The position numbers were made by a program, and so were the translations under genes. Below are positions 1-7,078 of a stretch of 11,237 nucleotides of DNA, in pieces. Numbering within the stretch: position 1 is the stretch's first letter; each line of letters begins with the position of its first letter. The notes below the pieces were generated by a model that saw only the letters and a list, made by a program, of their open reading frames with translations, was not told the origin of the DNA and searched no databases. Origin of the DNA: Zoogloeaceae bacterium (lineage in GTDB: Bacteria; Pseudomonadota; Gammaproteobacteria; Burkholderiales; Rhodocyclaceae); NCBI GenBank assembly GCA_015657735.1, contig SSSX01000675.1:1-11237 (forward strand), given 5' to 3'.

Positions 1-79
1 CCTTGGTGACGTCGCCCTTGTCGCCTTCGAAGATCAGCGCGACCTTGTCGCCGAGACCGTTATTGACCTGCCGGTCGAG
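1..79. repeat. 79-bp perfect direct repeat, copy 1 (window edge)
   Basis: Bases 1-79 are identical to bases 552-630 in the same orientation, and identity stops at position 80 (c here, g at 631). The unit may extend further left, outside the window. Copy 2 sits in its proper place in acs, where it encodes residues of the N-terminal domain around LDRQVNNG. Copy 1 follows directly after the acs Y-T-S-G-S motif and is read in a different frame, so it does not continue the gene. The breakpoint lies in about 10 bases of shared sequence around CTCGACCGGC. I infer a chimeric read or an assembly artefact more readily than a biological duplication. Confidence 0.9.
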
Positions 80-879
80 CCGGAGGTGTAGAGCAGGAAC
101 AGCGGGTGTTCGGCTTCGACCCATTCCGGTTCGCAGACGTCGGACTGGCTGGCGAGCAGCTCGTCGGCCCACACGTCGCGACCGGCAACCATGGCGGTTT
201 CGCCGCCGGTGCGCTTCACGACGATGACGTTCTTGATCGACGGGCAGCCGCTGGCCAGCGCCTCGTCGGCGATGGACTTGAGGGGCAGCGCCTTACCGCC
301 ACGGTTCTGGCCGTCGGAGGTGATCAGGGCCACGGCGCCGGCATCGTTGATCCGGTCGGCCAGCGACTGGGCGGAGAAGCCGCCGAAGACGATCGAGTGG
401 GTGGCGCCGATACGGGCACAGGCCTGCATCGCGACGACGCCCTCGACGGACATCGGCAGATAGATGACGACGCGGTCGCCCTTCTTGACGCCGACGCTCT
501 TGAGCGCGTTGGCAAACTTGCAGACGCGGCCGAGCAGATCCTTGTAAGTAACCTTGGTGACGTCGCCCTTGTCGCCTTCGAAGATCAGCGCGACCTTGTC
601 GCCGAGACCGTTATTGACCTGCCGGTCGAGGCAGTTGTAGGAGACGTTCAGCTTGCCATCGGCAAACCACTTGAAGAACGGCGCATTGCTTTCATCCAGA
701 ACCTGGGTGAAGGGGGTCTGCCAGTCAAGCAGTTCCTTGGCGCGCTTGCCCCAGAAGCCTTCGTAGTCCTGCTCCGCTTCCGCGCACAGAGCCTTGTACG
801 CCTCCATGCCCGACACGGCAGCGTTCCGGACCACCTCTTCAGACGGATAGTAGAGCTTCTGGGTGGTTTCGTTCGTCAT
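34..879 (-). CDS. acs: Acetyl-coenzyme A synthetase, N-terminal part (broken at window edge)
   Basis: Acs is the cytoplasmic ligase that converts acetate, ATP and CoA to acetyl-CoA through an acetyl-adenylate. The start at 879 is supported by an AGGAGAGG Shine-Dalgarno 6 nt upstream. Residues ~30-90 look like the Acs N-terminal domain (GFWGKRAKELLDW, FFKWFADGKLNVSYNCLDR). The AMP-binding domain follows, with IYLPMSVEGVVAMQACARIGA and the VFGGFSAQSLADRI segment. The adenylate-forming A3 motif begins at residues 264-270 (YTSGSTG). The expected K-P-K-G is replaced there by R-S-I-T and the frame runs to a stop at 34-36. This tail (residues ~271-281) is the out-of-frame copy of the 79-bp repeat, not real Acs sequence. 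Genuine colinear sequence is about 270 of the roughly 650 residues usual for the family. The catalytic core and C-terminal lysine domain are absent. Identity is firm; the 3' structure is not. Confidence 0.92.
   Translation of the reverse strand: MTNETTQKLYYPSEEVVRNAAVSGMEAYKALCAEAEQDYEGFWGKRAKELLDWQTPFTQVLDESNAPFFKWFADGKLNVSYNCLDRQVNNGLGDKVALIFEGDKGDVTKVTYKDLLGRVCKFANALKSVGVKKGDRVVIYLPMSVEGVVAMQACARIGATHSIVFGGFSAQSLADRINDAGAVALITSDGQNRGGKALPLKSIADEALASGCPSIKNVIVVKRTGGETAMVAGRDVWADELLASQSDVCEPEWVEAEHPLFLLYTSGSTGRSITVSATRSR
552..630. repeat. 79-bp perfect direct repeat, copy 2 (native, inside acs)
   Basis: This is the in-frame copy of the 79-bp repeat, lying within the N-terminal part of acs and continuous with normal Acs protein sequence on both sides. 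It is therefore taken as the original locus from which the edge copy at 1-79 derives. Confidence 0.88.
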
Positions 880-885
880 TTTTCA

Positions 886-893
886 CCTCTCCT
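886..893 (-). promoter_or_regulatory. Shine-Dalgarno of acs
   Basis: On the minus strand this reads AGGAGAGG, 6 nt before the ATG at 879. It is a strong anti-16S match and fixes the acs start. It contrasts with the secretin gene on the other side of the spacer, which has no visible Shine-Dalgarno. Confidence 0.75.
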
Positions 894-1142
894 CGTGTTT
901 ATGAGTGTGCAACGTTGGATGCTCTGAAACCTGGCTGGCGGGGGGCAACAGGACGACCCGACTACGCGCGCCATATCGTTTTTTTCTCCCGGCGCGTCGA
1001 TCCTGAATCCGTCCGAGATTAGAGCCGATCAATCTTACACATGACTTACACCCTTGGGCAGCTTTTCCCCCCGCCACGCCCCCCGCACCCGCCTGCTGCA
1101 CCGCACCAACCTCAAAGCCCGACGTCGCCAGATGCCGGATGG

Positions 1143-1170
1143 TCCACAGCCAACCCTTTTGGCATAGAAT
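1143..1170 (+). promoter_or_regulatory. Candidate sigma-70 promoter for the pilus operon
   Basis: A TCCACA hexamer (1143-1148, 4/6 to TTGACA) is separated by 16 bp from TAGAAT (1165-1170, 5/6 to TATAAT). Transcription would start near 1177, leaving a leader of about 29 nt before the ATG at 1206. If real, it excludes the upstream ATG at 1041 as a start. This is pattern matching only. Confidence 0.35.
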
Positions 1171-1205
1171 CCGGAATCGCACAAAAAATACATACGACTA
1201 CGACG

Positions 1206-3086
1206 ATGAACTTCCGTCATGCGCCGGTCGCCGTGCTGACCGTGGCCCTCGCGGCCTGCGGCTCGCTCCCCGCCGGGCAGCCGTCGGCCAGCCACATCGG
1301 CGTCGGCGAAGGTGCGACGCCGCCCGCCGCGATCCCCCCGCTGGTGCCCGACATCCTGCCCCTGCCGCGCCCGGCGGCCGGCCTCCCGGCCGAAACCTAT
1401 TCGGTCGTCGTCACCAATCTGCGCATCCAGGATCTCCTCTTCGCCCTCGCCCGCGACGCCCGCCTCAACATCGACATCCACCCCGGTCTCGCCGGCAGCG
1501 TCACCCTCAACGCCATCAACCAGACCCTGCCGCAGATCCTCGCCCGTCTGGCCCGCCAGGTCGACATGCGCTACGAGTTCGACGGCCCCAACCTCGTCGT
1601 GATGCCCGACAGCCCCTTCCTGCGCACCTATCACATCGATTACGTCAACCTCGCCCGCAGCGTCACCGGCACCGTCTCCACCAACACCCAGATCGCCACC
1701 AGCGGCACCGGCACGCTGCACCCGGCCGGCGGCGGACTGCCGGCCGGCAGCCCCGTCAATGGCGGCAACGTCTCGGCGACACGCATCGAGAACGCCTCGC
1801 GCAACCAGTTCTGGGAATCCGTCGAAAAGAACATCCGCGACCTGCTGCGCGAGACCGACAAGATCCTGCCCGAAGGCTCCAGCGAAACCCTCGTCGAAAA
1901 CCTCGAAACCGCCAGCACCACCGGCACCGGCGCCACCCCGCCGGCCGCCGTCGCCGGACGCTACCGCAGCCGCGCAGCCCAGCCCGCGGCCGGCGGCGGG
2001 CTCGCCGCCAGCCCTAATCCGGCCGCGATGCAGAACACCACCACCACCCTCATCCACAAATCCACCTTCCGCGAAGCCGCCTCGGTCATCGCCAACCGCG
2101 AAACCGGAGTCGTCACCGTGCGCGCCACCGGCCGCCAGCACGAAAAAGTGGGCGAGTTCATCGACCGGGTGATGACCGCCGCCCGCCGGCAGGTGCTCAT
2201 CGAGGCGACGATCCTCGAAGTCAGCCTGTCCGACACCTACCGCCAGGGCATCGAATGGAGCCGCATCCTCGCCAGCGGCACGCGCTTCGGCCTCACCGGC
2301 CCGACCCTCGGCAGCAGCGCCGGCAATGCCGTCACCCCGTTCAGCGTCGCCTACGGCAGCAGCCCCGGCGGCATCGACGCGACGATTCGCCTTCTCGAAG
2401 GCTTCGGCACCGTCAAGGTGCTGTCCAGCCCCAAGCTGTCGGTGCTCAACAACCAGACCGCGGTCATCAAGGTCGTCGAGGAATACGTCTACTTCAACGT
2501 CAAGGCCGACACCACCCAGACCACCAACGCCGGCGCGCTGACCACCGTCACCACCACGCCCCAGGCGGTGTCGGTCGGCCTCGTCATGACCGTCACGCCG
2601 CAGGTCAGCGCAGCCGACGAGATCATCCTCAACGTCCGCCCCACCATCTCCAGCATTTCCGACTTCCGCCGCGACCCGAACCCCAACATCCCGGCCACCA
2701 TCGCCAACCTCGTGCCGCAAATCCGCACCCGCGAGATCGAATCCATCCTGCGCCTCGGCGATGGCGAAACCGCGATCCTCGGCGGCCTGATGGAAGACCG
2801 CATCGACTACAAGACCGGCCGCGTCCCGCTGATCGGCGCAATCCCGCTGCTCGGCGAAGTCTTCACCAACCGCGACAACGCGATCCAGAAGACCGAGCTG
2901 GTGATCTTCCTGCGCCCGGTCGTGGTCCGTGAGCCGCGCCTCGTCGCCGCCACCGCCCGCCTGCGCGAGCAGCTGCCCGGCAGCGGCTTCTTCACCGAAA
3001 CACCGCGCCCCGGCAGCCGCAACTTCGCGCCGCCGCTGCCGCCAGCTCCGGCCGACGGCGCCAGCCCCGCCGACGCCTCCCGATGA
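1206..3086 (+). CDS. mshL: MSHA-type pilus secretin MshL (outer-membrane lipoprotein)
   Basis: This is an outer-membrane secretin of the MshL/PilQ/GspD family, 626 aa, forming the gated channel through which a pilus or pseudopilus passes. The start at 1206 is chosen because it opens with a short lipoprotein signal ending in the lipobox L-A-A-C (Cys18). The frame is open back to 1041, but that extension is low complexity. The STN-type N-terminal domain is at ~65-145 (VVVTNLRIQDLLFALARDA). The MshL-typical segment NQFWESVEKNIRDLLRETDK starts at ~200. A Gly/Ala/Pro/Thr-rich linker covers ~236-275, and an N1-like repeat ends near RQHEKVGEFID. The secretin core begins at VLIEATILEV (~330), with LSSPKLSVLNNQ at ~405, GGLMEDR at ~525 and the family signature VPLIGAIPLLGEVF at ~540. 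No Shine-Dalgarno is visible. It is the first gene of the operon, and its stop overlaps the next start by 4 bp. Confidence 0.9.
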   Translation: MNFRHAPVAVLTVALAACGSLPAGQPSASHIGVGEGATPPAAIPPLVPDILPLPRPAAGLPAETYSVVVTNLRIQDLLFALARDARLNIDIHPGLAGSVTLNAINQTLPQILARLARQVDMRYEFDGPNLVVMPDSPFLRTYHIDYVNLARSVTGTVSTNTQIATSGTGTLHPAGGGLPAGSPVNGGNVSATRIENASRNQFWESVEKNIRDLLRETDKILPEGSSETLVENLETASTTGTGATPPAAVAGRYRSRAAQPAAGGGLAASPNPAAMQNTTTTLIHKSTFREAASVIANRETGVVTVRATGRQHEKVGEFIDRVMTAARRQVLIEATILEVSLSDTYRQGIEWSRILASGTRFGLTGPTLGSSAGNAVTPFSVAYGSSPGGIDATIRLLEGFGTVKVLSSPKLSVLNNQTAVIKVVEEYVYFNVKADTTQTTNAGALTTVTTTPQAVSVGLVMTVTPQVSAADEIILNVRPTISSISDFRRDPNPNIPATIANLVPQIRTREIESILRLGDGETAILGGLMEDRIDYKTGRVPLIGAIPLLGEVFTNRDNAIQKTELVIFLRPVVVREPRLVAATARLREQLPGSGFFTETPRPGSRNFAPPLPPAPADGASPADASR

Positions 3087-4177
3087 GCCTGCTGCTCGAC
3101 GTCCTGCGCAAGGCCGAGGAAGGCCGGCAGCCCGCCGCCGCACCGGCGCACGCCCCGCCTCCCGCACCGCAACTCGCGCTGGAAGCCCCCGCAGCGGCCC
3201 CCGCAGCCCCGCGGGCGCCGCAAAGTGCTATCGGTCCGCAACCGGCCAGCCCAACGCACGGCACACCAGCCTCCACCTTTGGCTGGACGCGCCTCGCCGC
3301 CTCGGCGCTGACCGGCGCCACCCTCGCCGCCGCCTGGCTGGGCGTCGCCCCCGCGTCGGTGCCGCTGACCCACGCCAGCCCGCCGCCGGTCGCCGTGGCG
3401 CCGGTCAGCGGACCTCCCGCCGCCAGACAGCCCCCCGACCCGGCAGCCGATCTCCCGCCACCGCCGCCCACCCGCCTGCCGGCCGGCCCACCGCCAGCCG
3501 CTGCGCCGCCCCGGCCGCGCGGCGCACCACGCCCGCCGGCCGCGTCCGCTGATGCCGCCGTACATTTCCGGCGCGGCACCGCCGACACCCCGCCACCGCG
3601 CCTGACCGTCACCCGCGCCCACGCCGCCTACACCGCCGGCGACCTGCCGCTCGCCGGCCAGCTCTACCGCCAGACCCTGGCCACCGACGGCAACGACCTC
3701 GACGCCCTCGACGGCCTCGGCGCCATCGCCCTGCGCGAGCGCCGCCCGGCCGACGCCGAAGCCTTCTTCCGCCGCGCCCTCGTCGTGCGGCCCGACGACC
3801 CGGTCGCCGTCGCCGGCCTCGGCCGCCTCCCCGGCACCGACCCGCGGCAGACCGAAACCCGCCTCAGACACAGCCTCGCCGACCGGCCCGACAGCGCCGA
3901 CAGCCTCGCCCTCCGCCTCGCCCTGGCCGACACGCTGGCCCGCCAGCAACGCTGGGCCGAAGCCCAGCAGGCGTGGTTCCAGGCCCACGGCCTGGCCCCC
4001 GACGACCCCGACATCGCCTACAACCTGGCCGTCAGCCTCGATCACCTCGGCCAGCGCCGCCCCGCCGCCGACTTCTACCGCCAGGCCCTGCAACTGGCCG
4101 CCCGACACCCCGCCCGCTTCCCCCGCGCCGACTGCGAAACGCGGCTCCGCGCACTGCACGGCGCGAGCGCCCCATGA
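3083..4177 (+). CDS. TPR protein in the MshN position of the MSHA-type operon
   Basis: This 364-aa protein probably acts as a bitopic inner-membrane scaffold with its TPR domain in the periplasm. The N-terminus MSLLLDVLRKAEEGR resembles the short opening motif of MshN and GspB-type proteins. An Ala/Pro-rich stretch follows, then a hydrophobic segment at ~66-90 (ASALTGATLAAAWLGVA). A Pro-rich linker runs from ~90 to 170. Several tetratricopeptide repeats lie at ~173-350; clear helices include AHAAYTAGDLPLAGQLYRQTL and DIAYNLAVSLDHLGQRRPA. The ATG overlaps the mshL stop (ATGA) and there is no Shine-Dalgarno, which suggests translational coupling. In Vibrio-type MSHA clusters the TPR protein MshN also sits between the secretin and MshE, which supports the assignment. 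MshM, normally between them, is absent. Sequence identity to MshN itself cannot be claimed by eye, so no symbol is given. Confidence 0.75.
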   Translation: MSLLLDVLRKAEEGRQPAAAPAHAPPPAPQLALEAPAAAPAAPRAPQSAIGPQPASPTHGTPASTFGWTRLAASALTGATLAAAWLGVAPASVPLTHASPPPVAVAPVSGPPAARQPPDPAADLPPPPPTRLPAGPPPAAAPPRPRGAPRPPAASADAAVHFRRGTADTPPPRLTVTRAHAAYTAGDLPLAGQLYRQTLATDGNDLDALDGLGAIALRERRPADAEAFFRRALVVRPDDPVAVAGLGRLPGTDPRQTETRLRHSLADRPDSADSLALRLALADTLARQQRWAEAQQAWFQAHGLAPDDPDIAYNLAVSLDHLGQRRPAADFYRQALQLAARHPARFPRADCETRLRALHGASAP

Positions 4178-5877
4178 ACCGCGCCGCCGCCCCCATCGGC
4201 CAGACCCTCCTCGCCCTCGGCCTGATCAGCGCCGACCAGCTCCACATCGCGCTGCGCGAACAGGCCCGCAGCGGCGAAGCCCTCGGCCGCCAACTCGTGC
4301 GCCTCGGCTTCCTGTCCGAAGCCACGCTGCGCGACGCCCTCGCCCGGACCCTCGACCGCCCCAGCATCGACCTCGCCCACCTGCTGCCCGACGCCGCCGC
4401 GCTGGCCCTCGTGCCCCAGCAGCTCGCGCGCCGCCTCAAGCTGATCCCCGTCAGCTACGACGCCAGTGCCGGCCGGCTGATCGTCGCCTCGTCCGAGATC
4501 GACAACATCGTCGCCATCGACCAGCTGCGCAACCTGCTGCCGGCCGCCACCCGGATCGACAGCCTGCTCGCCGGCGACTCCGAGATCGCCCGCGCCATCG
4601 ACCAGCTCTACGGTCACGAACTGTCCATCGACGGCATCCTCCACGAACTCGAAACCGGCGAACCCGAACTGCGCGGCCCGGCCGCCCGCGGCGACGGCTA
4701 CGCCCAGCCGGTCGTCCGCCTCATCGACGCGCTGCTGAGCGACGCCGTCAAGCGCGACGCCTCCGACCTGCACTTCGAACCCGAAGCCGCCTTCCTGCGC
4801 ATCCGCTACCGCATCGACGGCCTGCTGCGCCAGATCCGTGCGCTGCACAAATCGTGCTGGCCGGCGATGGCCGTGCGCCTCAAGGTCATGGCCGGTCTCA
4901 ACATCGCCGAAACCCGCGCCCCGCAGGACGGCCGCATCTCGCTCCACGTCAGCGGCCGGCCGGTCGATTTCCGCGTCTCGACGCAACCCACGATCCACGG
5001 CGAGAACCTCGTCCTGCGCGTCCTCGACCGCCAGAAAGGCATCGTCGAACTCGACCGGCTGGGCCTCGCCGACGCCCAGCTCGACCTGCTCAAGCTGATG
5101 ATCGCCCGCCCCGAAGGCCTGATCCTCGTCACCGGCCCCACCGGCAGCGGCAAGACCACCACGCTCTACTCGATCCTCGGCCACATCAACGCCGAAGGCA
5201 TCAACATCATGACGCTGGAGGACCCGGTCGAATACCCGATGCCGCTGATCCGCCAGACCGCCGTCTCCGAAGCCGCCCGGCTCGACTTCGCCAACGGCGT
5301 GCGGGCCATGCTGCGACAGGACCCGGACGTGATCCTGGTCGGCGAAATCCGCGACGCCGACACCGCCCGCATGGCCTTCCAGGCCGCGATGACCGGCCAC
5401 CAGGTGTATGCCACGCTGCACACCAGCTCGGCCATCGGCGCCATCCCGCGCCTGCTCGACATCGGCATCCTGCCCGACATCCTCGCCGGCAACATGATCG
5501 GCATCGTCGCCCAGCGCCTCGTCCGCCGCCTGTGTCCGGCGTGCCGCGCCGCCCACCCGGCGCGCGACTACGAACTGCGCCTGCTGGGCCTCGCCGGCAT
5601 CCCCGAGCGGCCCGTGCTGCACCATCCGGGCGGCTGCCCGCAGTGCGCCTTCCAGGGCTACCGCGGGCGCCTGGCGATCATGGAAGTCCTGCGCCTCGAC
5701 CCCGATCTCGACGAACTCGTCGCGCGCCGCGCCACGCCCCGCGAAATCCGTCAGGCCGCCGAACGCAAGGGTTTCCGCCCCCTCGCCGACGACGGCACCC
5801 GGCGCGTCCTCGAAGGCGCCACCTCCCTCGAGGAACTGTGCCGGGTGGTGAACCTCACCGACCGCATGTTCCCATGA
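4174..5877 (+). CDS. mshE: MshE/PilB/GspE-family pilus-extension ATPase with MshEN N-terminal domain
   Basis: This is a 567-aa cytoplasmic hexameric ATPase that powers pilus or pseudopilus assembly. The start at 4174 forms an ATGA overlap with the previous gene; the frame is open upstream but gives only shadow sequence. Residues 7-30 and 36-59 form two 24-residue MshEN-type motifs 5 residues apart, the arrangement that binds cyclic di-GMP in MshE homologues. The leading Arg is Pro7 in the first and Ala36 in the second, and the second also has Thr59 for the final Gln. Walker A is GPTGSGKTT (321-329, Lys327). The Walker B region is DPDVILVGEIRD, with Glu391. The conserved His box ends at YATLHT (His416). 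Two CxxC pairs (454/457 and 488/491) form the zinc-binding element of assembly ATPases, which argues against a PilT retraction ATPase. GspE and PilB are close relatives; MshE is preferred because of the MshL and MshG neighbours. Confidence 0.88.
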   Translation: MNRAAAPIGQTLLALGLISADQLHIALREQARSGEALGRQLVRLGFLSEATLRDALARTLDRPSIDLAHLLPDAAALALVPQQLARRLKLIPVSYDASAGRLIVASSEIDNIVAIDQLRNLLPAATRIDSLLAGDSEIARAIDQLYGHELSIDGILHELETGEPELRGPAARGDGYAQPVVRLIDALLSDAVKRDASDLHFEPEAAFLRIRYRIDGLLRQIRALHKSCWPAMAVRLKVMAGLNIAETRAPQDGRISLHVSGRPVDFRVSTQPTIHGENLVLRVLDRQKGIVELDRLGLADAQLDLLKLMIARPEGLILVTGPTGSGKTTTLYSILGHINAEGINIMTLEDPVEYPMPLIRQTAVSEAARLDFANGVRAMLRQDPDVILVGEIRDADTARMAFQAAMTGHQVYATLHTSSAIGAIPRLLDIGILPDILAGNMIGIVAQRLVRRLCPACRAAHPARDYELRLLGLAGIPERPVLHHPGGCPQCAFQGYRGRLAIMEVLRLDPDLDELVARRATPREIRQAAERKGFRPLADDGTRRVLEGATSLEELCRVVNLTDRMFP

Positions 5878-7076
5878 CGCCCTTCGCCTACCGCGCCGTC
5901 GACCCGCGCGGACGGATCGTCCGCGGCCGCCTCGACGCCGCCGGCCCGGCCGATCTCGAACTGCGCCTGGCCCGCCTCGACCTCGAACTGCTCGACGGCC
6001 GGCCCACCCGCCAACCGGCCCTGCCGTGGCAACGGCCGGCACCGCGGCGCGAGCTGATCAACTTCTGCTTCCACCTCGAACAATTCCTGCAGGCCGGCGT
6101 GCCGATCATCGACAGCCTCGCCGACCTGCGCGACTCCATCGAGACCCCGCGCTTTCGCGCCGCCGTCGCCGCCATCACCACCGCCATCGAAGGCGGCGAC
6201 AGCCTGTCGCAGGCCCTCGAACGGCACCCGCGGATTTTCGACGGCGTGTTCTGCAGCCTGATCCGCGCCGGCGAGCAGGCCGGCCAGCTGCCCGCCGTGC
6301 TGCGCGCCCTCAGCGCCGCCCTCAAACGCGACGACGAACTCGCCGCCTTCACGCGCCGCATCGCCATCTACCCGGCCATCGTCGCGGTCGTCATCGCGGC
6401 CGCCATCGGCGTGGCGCTGATCCACGTCGTCCCCGAACTCGCGCGCCTGTTCCACACCGCCGGCCAGCCGCTGCCGCTGCAGACCCGGCTGCTGATCGGC
6501 CTGTCCGATTTCATTCGCGGCTACGGCTGGCTGCTCGCCGGCGCCGCGCTGGGCGGCCTCGCCGCCTTTCGCCACGCGCTCGCCCGGCGGCCCGGCTGGC
6601 GCCGCCGTCACGACGCCCTGCTGCTGCGCCTGCCCCTCGTCGGCGAAGTCCGCCGCAAGCTGATCCTGGCCCGCTTCACCGGCCTCTTCGCGCTGATGTA
6701 CCGGTCCGGCATCCCCATCGTCGACGCCCTGCGGGTCGCCGAAGACGTGGTCGGCAACGCGGCCCTCAAGGATGGCCTGCAGCAGGTCGGCCGCGGCATC
6801 GAACGCGGCTTGCGGCTCTCCGAAGCCTTCCGCGCGGTCGACCTGTTTCCGCCGCTGGTGACCCGCATGCTGCGCGTCGGCGAACACACCGGCGCCCTCG
6901 ACAACGCCCTCGCCAACGTCAGCTACTTCTACGAGCGCGACGTCCGCGAAGCCATCGAACGCCTCCAGGCCAGCGTCGAACCGGCCCTGACCGTGATCCT
7001 CGGCCTGATCCTGCTCGCCGTCATGAGCGCCGTGATGCTGCCGATCTACGACATCGTCACGCGGCTGAAAATCTGA
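5874..7076 (+). CDS. mshG: MshG/PilC/GspF-family inner-membrane platform protein
   Basis: This 400-aa polytopic inner-membrane platform couples the assembly ATPase to filament growth. It opens with the family-typical FAYRAVDPRGRIVRGRLDA. Two T2SSF (GspF) domains follow, at ~62-185 and ~265-390, each with the family pattern of membrane-proximal helices. For example HLEQFLQAGVPIIDSL is mirrored by FTGLFALMYRSGIPIVDAL, and LIRAGEQAGQLPAVL by MLRVGEHTGALDNAL. Likely membrane segments are ~163-185, ~216-235 and ~372-396. The length matches the family. The start overlaps the ATPase stop by 4 bp (ATGA) with no Shine-Dalgarno. It is complete with no missing parts. PilC or GspF of a different filament system cannot be excluded by sequence alone, but the adjacent MshL-type secretin makes MshG most likely. 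Confidence 0.88.
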   Translation: MTPFAYRAVDPRGRIVRGRLDAAGPADLELRLARLDLELLDGRPTRQPALPWQRPAPRRELINFCFHLEQFLQAGVPIIDSLADLRDSIETPRFRAAVAAITTAIEGGDSLSQALERHPRIFDGVFCSLIRAGEQAGQLPAVLRALSAALKRDDELAAFTRRIAIYPAIVAVVIAAAIGVALIHVVPELARLFHTAGQPLPLQTRLLIGLSDFIRGYGWLLAGAALGGLAAFRHALARRPGWRRRHDALLLRLPLVGEVRRKLILARFTGLFALMYRSGIPIVDALRVAEDVVGNAALKDGLQQVGRGIERGLRLSEAFRAVDLFPPLVTRMLRVGEHTGALDNALANVSYFYERDVREAIERLQASVEPALTVILGLILLAVMSAVMLPIYDIVTRLKI

Positions 7077-7078
7077 CC

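Larger units (their letters stand above)
880..1205. other. Divergent intergenic region between acs and the pilus operon
   Basis: This is 326 bp with no supported gene. It holds the acs leader (minus strand) and the promoter region of the rightward operon. It includes a run of T at about 979-986 and an AT-richer island at about 1155-1205, which stands out in very GC-rich surroundings. The reading frame from the ATG at 1041 is open into the secretin. Its first 55 residues are proline-rich low complexity, and they precede a clean lipoprotein signal, so I treat them as non-coding. I found no convincing sigma-70 promoter for acs and no clear hairpin. Confidence 0.6.

Noticed and set aside
106..927. 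273-codon plus-strand frame opposite acs
   Set aside because: The minus strand encodes unmistakable acetyl-CoA synthetase with a good Shine-Dalgarno; the plus frame is its complement shadow.
1157..1180. Possible sigma-54 site starting TTGGCATAGAAT
   Set aside because: The TGGCA half resembles a -24 element, but the required GC of the -12 element (TTGC) is not at the right distance.
883..1182. 99-codon minus-strand frame in the acs upstream spacer
   Set aside because: No Shine-Dalgarno, no recognisable domain, and it covers the region expected to hold the divergent promoters.
1980..2002. GC-rich inverted repeat inside the secretin gene (GCCCGC / GCGGGC)
   Set aside because: A 6-bp stem in a Gly/Ala/Pro-rich linker of such GC-rich coding DNA is expected by chance and has no T-tract.
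2030..2055. Run of ACC triplets resembling a microsatellite
   Set aside because: It encodes a short Thr run in the secretin linker and is too short to call a repeat array.
1035..3167. 710-codon open frame on the minus strand opposite the secretin
   Set aside because: It is a shadow of the GC-rich secretin gene. The translation is Gly/Ala/Arg/Asp/Val low complexity with no domain, while the plus strand gives a clear MshL with lipobox and secretin signature.
4075..6042. 655-codon minus-strand frame opposite the ATPase
   Set aside because: Same shadow effect: the plus strand has Walker A, Walker B and CxxC pairs, and the minus product has no recognisable motif.
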